Shown piece by piece: positions 1 through 5,870 of a stretch of 24,818 nt of DNA (position 1 is its first letter; every line of letters starts with the position of its first letter). Source of the DNA: an uncultured Oscillospiraceae bacterium (GTDB lineage: Bacteria > Bacillota > Clostridia > Oscillospirales > Oscillospiraceae). Both the position numbers and the translations under genes were made by a program. The notes under the pieces are model-generated. The model was not told the origin of the DNA. It saw nothing but the letters and a program-made list of their open reading frames with translations, and did no database searches. The stretch is from the NCBI GenBank assembly GCA_910578575.1, contig CAJTQP010000035.1, forward strand, positions 1 to 24,818, in the 5' to 3' direction.

Positions 1-146
1 CATTGTATCATGAAAACCCTGGTATTACAAGGGCCTTTTTGACTTTTTCACCAGATAAATCCGGGGGAATCGCTTTCTAACGAAAAGCGTCAGATTTTAT
101 CAAAAGGTACACTTTTTGATAGCCCTGGCCAAAGGAGGGAAAGGTC

Positions 147-209
147 ATGGTGAGTCCGCCGGTCCACGCCCCCGCGGCCCGCAGCGTCGAGGGCGGCGGG
201 AGGAGCTAG
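147..209 (+). CDS. Possible 20-residue leader peptide
   Basis: A short reading frame starts with ATG at 147 and stops at TAG 207-209, two bases before the first riboswitch. It has a very good Shine-Dalgarno (AAAGGAGG at 131-138, 8 bases upstream). The peptide is rich in Pro, Ala, Gly and Arg and has no recognisable domain. It could be a translated leader, but its GC-rich palindromic composition also fits a structured non-coding leader. A longer frame that runs through the riboswitches into the adhesin is not credible, because it would translate the aptamers. Confidence 0.25.
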   Translation: MVSPPVHAPAARSVEGGGRS

Positions 210-210
210 G

Positions 211-297
211 AGACGCGTTTGGCAAACCATCGGAAACGATGGGACGCAAAGCTTTGGGAACTAAGGTATCTACCGATGCTATGTTAGCCCGGCTGCT
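211..297 (+). promoter_or_regulatory. Class I c-di-GMP riboswitch (GEMM), first of a tandem pair
   Basis: The conserved core is directly visible: GGCAAACC at 221-228, a perfect six-pair stem CCATCG/CGATGG capped by a GAAA tetraloop (about 227-242), GGACGCAAAGC at 242-252, then the CTAAGG receptor-side segment near 261-266 and TAGCC at 285-289. This is the published GEMM-I layout of a tetraloop docking on a receptor in the second helix. The second stem is less canonical than in the downstream copy. Ligand and fold follow from the known family; the direction of control is not readable from sequence alone. Confidence 0.92.
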
Positions 298-300
298 GGA

Positions 301-380
301 ATATGGCGACCCGCCCGAAAGGACGGCACGCAAAGCCACGGGGCCTAAGGTGCTACGCACTACGGCAGCCCAGCCGCCGG
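301..380 (+). promoter_or_regulatory. Class I c-di-GMP riboswitch (GEMM), second of the pair
   Basis: A second complete aptamer follows after a few bases: P1 GGCG (305-308) with CGCC (375-378), a stem capped by GAAA (about 312-326, one C-A mismatch), CACGCAAAGCC at 328-338, GGCCTAAGG at 342-350 and a GGCAGCC closing element at 364-370. Downstream, CTTTGCA (384-390) can pair with TGCAAAG (404-410), directly next to the AAAGGAA ribosome binding site of the adhesin. No U-tract terminator lies between aptamer and gene, so control of translation or RNA stability seems more likely than termination (inference). Confidence 0.93.
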
Positions 381-421
381 ATACTTTGCATCCGCGCAAG
401 ACCTGCAAAGAAAGGAACGTT

Positions 422-3133
422 ATGAAAAAACAAATTGCTACACTGAAAAGACGTGGGCTTTCTGTCTTCCTGGCGCTGACCATGTGTGTGAGCTTGCTGC
501 AAGTCAACGCGTTTGCTGTGGCGCCTGAGGATGGCAACGGCGGTTCCGACCTCCAAGTGGAGGTCACAGTGGAGCCTTCCGCCTCCAGCCAGGAGAGTGC
601 CTCCAGCAAGAGCAACGGCCCCAGCGCCGATGATCCCGTCACCGACGAGGGAACAACAACGCCTGACGAGAAGAAGGGCGAGGATACGTCCCCTGACGCT
701 GACATTGTTGAGGAAACGGGGGACGGCGACAACGACGCGGCCCCCGTTCAGAAGCCCTCAGAGGATGATATATTCTCTGACGAAAAGAAGGACAAGGAGG
801 ATACCGACGGCGAAACCACCCCCAATGACGCCGAGGAAACAACGCCTCCTCCGGAAGTCAAGGTGGAAGAGACGCTGGATCAGTTGGTGCAGCCCCCCAA
901 GGATTACACCGAGACCGAAGAGGGCACCTATGAGCAGGTAAGCTCTAACACAGAGCAATCGACAACAGATGAAGACTATGACAATGCGGACAACGCCGAG
1001 AAGACGACCACAACGACCGAGACCAAGAACCAGCAAAAGCATGAGGCGATCCGCGATGAAAATGGGAACATCACTGGCTATGAAGTGGTGAACTCTAAAG
1101 TCGAGACGGTTACCACGGTTCGGGAAGAAAAGAAGACGGAGCGCCCCAACGAAACCGTGACGGACCTGCCAGAGCTCAAGGACGAGGATGAAAACGGCAA
1201 CAGCGTTGTGATGGATGGTGACAGCAAGTATATCATCACAGAAAAAACTGTTGACCCGGAAACTGGGGCGGAAACGATTGTTGTCAAGACCCTGGAAAAG
1301 GGTGCGGATGATAGCTGGACCAACACCAGCATTGTGACCACCACCCGGACAACTGAGGTCAAGACGACAGAGACTGCGAAAGCCCCGATTACTTTCCAGG
1401 TTGTTCAGGACAAGGACGGGAATATCTATTTCACAGTTCCTGTTACAGAAAATAGCATTTTAGGGACAGGAAGTATCAAACCTAATATTAGTGGGACGGG
1501 AAATGCTAACCTAGATTTTAAGAACAACCAGATTATTTTTCTTCCTCAGCAAATAGACCCTGAAGTTGGAAAAGACTTTGTGTTTACACTGGCAGGAGGG
1601 GTATTGCAGAGTGTCTTTCTTGTCCAACTGGCGGGAACAAAAGATTCCGATTTTACTTCAATGAATGAACCCAAGGATGGGGACTTGAAGGATATTACAA
1701 TGTCAGTTTTGGTGGATGGCAAAGGGAAATTCCATTATGTATATTGTGCCGATATTAATACGAATGAAATACCTGGATCGCATTATGACCTTGAAAATCT
1801 GAAAGACGCAAACTGGTTCCAAGATGAGGAAACGGCAGCTAAACTTCAGTCTGTTGCTCTAAACGGATATTGGGGAATAAATGGTAGTTCAGATGAATTA
1901 GGAAGTTATGAAGGGCTGTTAGAGAAGCTGAAAACAGCTCAAAATGATGGGACACTAGCTACAAAATTGAATCTTGATATGTGGCTAACACCAGGAGCAG
2001 CTATGGCTGCAACTCAGGCTGCTATTTGGGCCATATCTAATGGCAATAATGGTATCAACTTAGAAGATCCCTTTCAGAGCAATTTTGAAAGGTATCCCCA
2101 AGGCATTGCCTCAACAATGTTTGATGCAAAATTTAAATTTCGAGAGCTGGCAGCTAAAGCTGTATACGACTACCTGCTTAAGTTGGCAGAAAACCCCGAT
2201 AAGCAGCCCGTTTCCACCGATCTGATCGGTGATTCCGACATCAAAGACGTCAAGGTGACCGTCAAGGAGCTTGACAGCGCTGCCGACGCAGCCACCCAGA
2301 CTCCCTCCAAGTACAACACCGACGTCAGCTTCATTCTTGATGTGGAAAAGGATCGGATGTTCTCTGACGACCTGACGGTAAAGATTTTGGACCCCAACGA
2401 TCCTGAGGGTGCCCCTTTGGGCGAGTATAGCTTGGTTGGCGAGAATGCCAAGGATGTGACCTATGATCCCGAAACGAAGACCTATACCCTGACAAATGTC
2501 GTGCTTCCCAACGGGACCACCATCACCCTCAAGCTGTCCGGCACCCAAGTGGTGCAGAAGAACGCCTATCTTGTCACCGCCGAGGGCGGCCCCGACGTTT
2601 CCCAGACCTTCGTTGCGGTAGAGGAAGGGGAAAAGGACGTAGACCTGTCCTTCAACCTCCACTTCTCCGTGAAGGACCCGGACCCCCCCGGCCCTGGGGA
2701 CCCTGACCCTGAGCCCGATCCTGAGGACCCGGATAAGCCTGGCCCTGAGGATCCCAAGGATCCTGACCCCGACCCCGAAGATCCCCCCGTGGATGTCCCC
2801 GACCCCGACGTGCCCCTGGTGCCCCCACCGGACCCGGAGGACCCCCCGGTAGACATCCCCGACCCGGACGTCCCCCTGACCCCGGCACCCCCGGAAGAGG
2901 TGGAGGTCCCCGACCCTGAGGTCCCCCTGGCCCCCCGGCCCACGAAGCCTGGCAAGCCCGCAAAGCCCCAGACCCCCGTGACCGTGGTGACCACGGAGAT
3001 CCCCGACGAGGAAGTCCCCCTGGCTGACGTGCCCGACACCGGAGACGACAGCGCCCTGTGGTACGCCATGGCCCTGGCCGCCGCCGCCGGCATCGCCTGG
3101 GTGACGTTGCAGGAGAAGAAGAGAGCCAAGTAA
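422..3133 (+). CDS. Thioester-domain, sortase-anchored surface adhesin
   Basis: A secreted wall-anchored protein of 903 residues. ATG 422 is chosen because it follows AAAGGAACGTT and begins a classical signal peptide (residues 1-33, cleavage after AFA). Residues about 35-200 are an Asp/Glu/Thr/Pro-rich stalk. The middle carries a TQXA-type thioester domain: Cys442 in VYCAD and Gln532 in TQAAIW are the pair expected to form the internal Cys-Gln thioester used for covalent attachment to host surfaces (known for the family). A beta-rich, Cna-B-like segment follows at about 630-750, then a Pro/Asp-rich stalk with 20-residue repeats. The end is VPDTG (870-874), a hydrophobic helix and a basic tail, which is an LPXTG-like sortase signal. 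The tandem c-di-GMP riboswitches upstream place it under second-messenger control. Its binding target is unknown. Confidence 0.9.
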   Translation: MKKQIATLKRRGLSVFLALTMCVSLLQVNAFAVAPEDGNGGSDLQVEVTVEPSASSQESASSKSNGPSADDPVTDEGTTTPDEKKGEDTSPDADIVEETGDGDNDAAPVQKPSEDDIFSDEKKDKEDTDGETTPNDAEETTPPPEVKVEETLDQLVQPPKDYTETEEGTYEQVSSNTEQSTTDEDYDNADNAEKTTTTTETKNQQKHEAIRDENGNITGYEVVNSKVETVTTVREEKKTERPNETVTDLPELKDEDENGNSVVMDGDSKYIITEKTVDPETGAETIVVKTLEKGADDSWTNTSIVTTTRTTEVKTTETAKAPITFQVVQDKDGNIYFTVPVTENSILGTGSIKPNISGTGNANLDFKNNQIIFLPQQIDPEVGKDFVFTLAGGVLQSVFLVQLAGTKDSDFTSMNEPKDGDLKDITMSVLVDGKGKFHYVYCADINTNEIPGSHYDLENLKDANWFQDEETAAKLQSVALNGYWGINGSSDELGSYEGLLEKLKTAQNDGTLATKLNLDMWLTPGAAMAATQAAIWAISNGNNGINLEDPFQSNFERYPQGIASTMFDAKFKFRELAAKAVYDYLLKLAENPDKQPVSTDLIGDSDIKDVKVTVKELDSAADAATQTPSKYNTDVSFILDVEKDRMFSDDLTVKILDPNDPEGAPLGEYSLVGENAKDVTYDPETKTYTLTNVVLPNGTTITLKLSGTQVVQKNAYLVTAEGGPDVSQTFVAVEEGEKDVDLSFNLHFSVKDPDPPGPGDPDPEPDPEDPDKPGPEDPKDPDPDPEDPPVDVPDPDVPLVPPPDPEDPPVDIPDPDVPLTPAPPEEVEVPDPEVPLAPRPTKPGKPAKPQTPVTVVTTEIPDEEVPLADVPDTGDDSALWYAMALAAAAGIAWVTLQEKKRAK
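2768..2887 (+). repeat. Two 60-bp tandem repeats coding a Pro/Asp stalk
   Basis: Units 2768-2827 and 2828-2887 each encode 20 residues of the form PDPEDPPVD(V/I)PDPDVPL. A degenerate third unit (VPDPEVPLAP) follows to about 2940. Such wall-spanning stalk repeats commonly vary in copy number between strains. Confidence 0.85.
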
Positions 3134-3164
3134 GTCGAAACATTCCGTGTAAAACAGCAAAAAG

Positions 3165-3192
3165 CCAGGACCCGCGAGGGTCCTGGTTTTTT
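3165..3192 (+). terminator. Rho-independent terminator of the adhesin gene
   Basis: Perfect nine-base-pair stem CCAGGACCC/GGGTCCTGG with a GCGA tetraloop, followed by six T. It starts 31 bases after the adhesin stop codon. Confidence 0.93.
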
Positions 3193-3208
3193 GTGTGGTA
3201 TGTATCGC

Positions 3209-4705
3209 CTACGTCCACCGCCCCTTCCCCACACCCATGGCCTGTAGGGCGGCCAGATAGAGCAGCAGGCCGAAGATCAACCCACCACTGGCAGCAGGAA
3301 GGGTCCCCCAGCCCCCCCGGAGCAGGACGGTCTCCATCAGCTCCCCGCAGGCCGCGGCCAGGCAGGCTGCCAGGGTGGGGGCGGTGAACCAGGAGAACAC
3401 CGGGAGCTGTAGGCCCGTGGCCTGGGCGGCCACCAGCCAACTCAGCACTGCCCCCAGCAGGGAGCTGAAAACGAAGCTCAAAGCATAGCCCCCCATGCCC
3501 AAGGGGCCCACCAGCAGGCAGGTGAGCAGGAGTTGCACCCCGTCGCACACCAGGGCGATCCCCGCCGAGGCCCCCTGGCGGTTCAAGCCGTTGAGGACGC
3601 AGAGGAACAGGGTCTGCCAGCAGGAGAACAGCACCCCCAGGGCCAGCAGGGGCAGGTGGTCCCCCACCCCCGGCTGGTCATAAAGGGCCTCCCCAATGGC
3701 GCTGCCCAGCACCGCCAACAGGGCCAGGGCGGGGATGAGGATCAGGTTGGAGGCCCCCACGCTCCGGCGCACCTGCCGCCGGATCTCCTCCTGCCGCCCC
3801 AGGGCACTGTACTCGGAGAGCTTCGGGGTGAGCACCAGCCCCAGGGCGCTCAAAAAGGCCGTGGGCAGCAGCAGCATGGGCAGGGTCATCCCGAAGGTGA
3901 CCCCGTAGGCAGATACCGCCTCACTCTGGTCCATCCCCCCCTGCACCAGCAGCCGGGGGATCAACACCGCGTTGGCGGAGGAGATCAGGTTCCCCAACAG
4001 CGCCGCACCCCCCAGGGGGAGGGCGATGTGGAGCACCTGCCGCTGGAGGGCGGCGGGCTGGAGCCGTTCCCCAGTGAGCTTCCCCGGCGCCCCCAGGTAG
4101 AGGCGGAAGAGGAGCAGTTGGGTGATGGCGGAGAGCACCTCGCTGCACACCATCCCCAGCACGATGACCCCCACCGCCCCCTCAGCGGTTTCGGGCCGGA
4201 GGATCACCAATAAGGCCAGGATAAACGCCGCCCGGACGATCTGCTCCAACAGCTCTGTGATGGCAGCGGGGTAGACCCGGCCGGTGCCGTAGAAATAGTG
4301 TTTATGTAGGTTCTCCGTGCCGGTGAGCAGCAGGCAGGGCACCAGGAGCATCAAGCCCAAGCGGGTCCGGGCGTCCCCCAGGAGGTACACCGACGCGGCG
4401 TCAGAAAACACCACCAGCGCCGCCCCCGGCAGCACTGCCAGCAAAAAGAACAGCCGCAGGGCCACCCCCCGAAGCTGATAAATCCCCCGCCGGTTCCCCA
4501 GGGCCTGGTAGCGGGCGGAGAGGTTGGACACCGCCGTATACAGCCCCACCCCCGTCAGGGACAGCAGCACCGAATACACCGGGAGGATCAGCTGATATAG
4601 CCCCAAGATCTCCGCTCCCGCCAGCCGGGTGAGCAGGATCCGATAGAGGAACCCCACCAACTGGGACAGCACCCCCGTCCCCGTCAAAACCGCCACAGAG
4701 CGCAC
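3209..4705 (-). CDS. SpoVB-type oligosaccharide/lipid flippase (MATE/MOP superfamily)
   Basis: A polytopic membrane protein of 498 residues with roughly 12-14 hydrophobic helices and almost no soluble domain. The N-terminus (TGTGVLSQLVGFLYRILLTR, then GLYQLILP and a VGLYTAVSNLSA segment) follows the SpoVB/polysaccharide-synthesis pattern of the MOP exporter superfamily. Such proteins flip lipid-linked sugar or peptidoglycan precursors; SpoVB acts in spore cortex formation. I choose the GTG at 4703-4705 because AAAGGGAGG lies 8 bases before it. The upstream GTG at 4712-4714 abuts that Shine-Dalgarno with no spacing. The gene is transcribed away from the terminator at 4759-4801 and converges on the adhesin. 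Exact substrate is not readable. A second family member is at 22214-23809. Confidence 0.88.
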   Translation of the reverse strand: MRSVAVLTGTGVLSQLVGFLYRILLTRLAGAEILGLYQLILPVYSVLLSLTGVGLYTAVSNLSARYQALGNRRGIYQLRGVALRLFFLLAVLPGAALVVFSDAASVYLLGDARTRLGLMLLVPCLLLTGTENLHKHYFYGTGRVYPAAITELLEQIVRAAFILALLVILRPETAEGAVGVIVLGMVCSEVLSAITQLLLFRLYLGAPGKLTGERLQPAALQRQVLHIALPLGGAALLGNLISSANAVLIPRLLVQGGMDQSEAVSAYGVTFGMTLPMLLLPTAFLSALGLVLTPKLSEYSALGRQEEIRRQVRRSVGASNLILIPALALLAVLGSAIGEALYDQPGVGDHLPLLALGVLFSCWQTLFLCVLNGLNRQGASAGIALVCDGVQLLLTCLLVGPLGMGGYALSFVFSSLLGAVLSWLVAAQATGLQLPVFSWFTAPTLAACLAAACGELMETVLLRGGWGTLPAASGGLIFGLLLYLAALQAMGVGKGRWT

Positions 4706-4709
4706 AACG

Positions 4710-4747
4710 CCCACCTCCCTTTCCGTTCAGACTATGCGGGAGGTGGG
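4710..4747 (-). repeat. 10-bp inverted repeat covering the flippase ribosome binding site
   Basis: CCCACCTCCC (4710-4719) and GGGAGGTGGG (4738-4747) are perfect complements. In the minus-strand transcript the second arm is the GGGAGG ribosome binding site of the flippase, so a hairpin with an 18-base loop could occlude it. Function is inferred. Confidence 0.6.
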
Positions 4748-4758
4748 CGGGGCATGTG

Positions 4759-4801
4759 TAAAAAGGGAGACAGGGAAGCGTTGCCGTCCCTGTCTCCCTT
4801 T
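4759..4801 (-). terminator. Terminator of the Rpn transcription unit
   Basis: Fifteen-base-pair perfect stem (4762-4776 with 4787-4801) and a ten-base loop. On the minus strand it is followed by TTTTTA. It begins 4 bases past the stop of the small Rpn C-terminal frame. Confidence 0.92.
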
Positions 4802-4804
4802 GCT

Positions 4805-5023
4805 TTATTGCTTTTCCAACAAGTCAAGATAGCTTTGCCGTTCCGCCTCCGGGATCTTCAATGCCGCCATAGCCTGCTCCGCGGAGAAGTCTAAGGTTTC
4901 CATGAGGCTGCGGATAGAGGATACGATCCCTTCAGCACGACCTTTCGCAATCCCTTCGGCACGACCTTTGGCGATTCCCTTGGCCACACCCTTGCGCATC
5001 ACGCCTTCACTCAAGTTACACAT
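4805..5023 (-). CDS. Detached C-terminal segment of an Rpn-family protein
   Basis: A 72-residue product beginning MCNLSEGV. It is in the same frame as, and directly follows, the TAG stop of the upstream Rpn gene. In intact relatives (from memory of the family) the core runs straight into this MCNLSxG segment. ATG 5021-5023 is preceded by TAGGAGG with an 8-base spacer, an excellent start; an in-frame GTG at 5030-5032 lies too close to the Shine-Dalgarno. The protein has two exact AKGRAEGI repeats (24 bp each) and a helical tail. It may be the remnant of a broken gene, or a separately translated small protein like the intragenic RpnS antitoxins known for Rpn nucleases. Confidence 0.65.
   Translation of the reverse strand: MCNLSEGVMRKGVAKGIAKGRAEGIAKGRAEGIVSSIRSLMETLDFSAEQAMAALKIPEAERQSYLDLLEKQ
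4926..4997 (-). repeat. 24-bp tandem repeats in the Rpn tail
   Basis: Units at 4926-4949 and 4950-4973 differ at only a few bases and encode AKGRAEGI. A diverged third copy occupies 4974-4997. Short Lys/Gly repeats of this kind are typical of the family's linker and change length easily. Confidence 0.8.
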
Positions 5024-5035
5024 AGACGACACCTC

Positions 5036-5794
5036 CTAATTCAGTGTTTGCGTCATTGGAATGTTATACTCATCTTGTAAGATTTTTCGTTTTTCCGTGA
5101 CACTGGTTTCGTTGGAGAACAGAACATCCAACATCCGCAGGATGCCTTGGTATGCTTCTCCCTCTGGCTTACCCAGGCAGATCATGATGACAGAGATCAG
5201 GTCGAAATTTTCTGTGGGCTCTGTGGCCTCGCCCACCAAATGTTCCTCCACCAAGCGATAGCGGTTGATGGTGTTTTCCTTACGCTTGGGCGGGTCCATA
5301 CAGATCCAGATGGAATAAACTTTCTTGAGCTTCTCATAGTGGGAAGCAGTGAATTCCCGGCCGTGCTGGGCGGAGATCATGCGGCTTCCATAGTATACGG
5401 CGCGTTTGATGATAGGATATCCGGGGTAGTAATCATTTTGGGCCTCTACGTTGATGATCAAACCGATGACCTTCTCCGTGCCGGGCACGATGGCCCGGAA
5501 GAGGATATCGTACAGGACCGTCCCCTCCTGGAGGGATTTGTCCTCGGTGTCCAATCCGCTGATGACAGTACCGCCCTCATCCGGCAGCACTGGGATCGTG
5601 GACACCTGGGGCTGCCCTTCAATATACTGCTCCGCGATCTCTTTGACCTCGCAGTCCTTGTACTCCTCCAGACACGACTTCATGATCCACGCCAAAATCG
5701 ACTTCTCCGACAGCACCCGCTTGCAGGCGGCGTCGTAGCGGGCGTTGGTGTCCGCTGCGTACAGCCCTTGGGCTGTTGTGGTCTCCCAGTCCAT
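5036..5794 (-). CDS. Rpn-family PD-(D/E)XK nuclease core, ended by an in-frame amber codon
   Basis: A 252-residue protein of the Rpn/PDDEXK_2 'transposase-like nuclease' family. Catalytic elements are visible: Asp96 in TVLYDILF and the E-x-Q pair Glu117/Gln119 in NVEAQN, with a conserved YPGYP and RMIS region after them. Family members cut DNA; E. coli Rpn proteins promote RecA-independent recombination and can act in phage defence. ATG 5792-5794 is preferred over the GTG nine bases earlier because AGAGG lies 8 bases upstream. The frame ends at TAG (5036-5038), where relatives continue into the C-terminal segment still present downstream. Either that tail is lost, or the locus now makes two polypeptides from one transcript. 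Confidence 0.82.
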   Translation of the reverse strand: MDWETTTAQGLYAADTNARYDAACKRVLSEKSILAWIMKSCLEEYKDCEVKEIAEQYIEGQPQVSTIPVLPDEGGTVISGLDTEDKSLQEGTVLYDILFRAIVPGTEKVIGLIINVEAQNDYYPGYPIIKRAVYYGSRMISAQHGREFTASHYEKLKKVYSIWICMDPPKRKENTINRYRLVEEHLVGEATEPTENFDLISVIMICLGKPEGEAYQGILRMLDVLFSNETSVTEKRKILQDEYNIPMTQTLN

Positions 5795-5814
5795 GGGCCT
5801 CACCTCTTTGCCCT

Positions 5815-5843
5815 ATTGTACCACAGCTTCCCCCAAACGTCCA
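5815..5843 (-). promoter_or_regulatory. Sigma-A-type promoter for the Rpn genes
   Basis: On the minus strand TGGACG (5838-5843), a 17-base spacer and TACAAT (5815-5820). The start codon lies 20 bases below the -10 box. Confidence 0.6.
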
Positions 5844-5870
5844 CACCCTGGCAGGCATTTCCAGCCCCGG

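Noticed and set aside
14..45. Possible weak terminator (CCCTG/CAAGGG hairpin followed by two T-runs) or recombination site at the left edge
   Set aside because: The stem is only four or five pairs with a bulge, and the gene it would end is outside the window. No second copy of the sequence was seen.
98..121. Imperfect inverted repeat TATCAAAA/TTTTTGATA in the leader
   Set aside because: AT-rich and without a matching promoter; no regulator family could be assigned.
116..421. Extension of the adhesin frame upstream to an ATA/ATG start before the riboswitches
   Set aside because: It would translate both c-di-GMP aptamers and bury the clear signal peptide 100 residues inside the protein. ATG 422 has its own ribosome binding site.
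2111..3160. Long minus-strand frames opposite the 3' half of the adhesin gene
   Set aside because: They arise from the Pro/Asp-rich GC codons on the other strand, have Gly/Val/Arg-rich low-complexity products, and lack ribosome binding sites.
4805..5794. Recoding of the Rpn TAG stop (suppression or a non-standard code)
   Set aside because: TAG also ends other frames normally and the stop coincides with a good Shine-Dalgarno for a downstream start, so re-initiation or gene decay explains it more simply.
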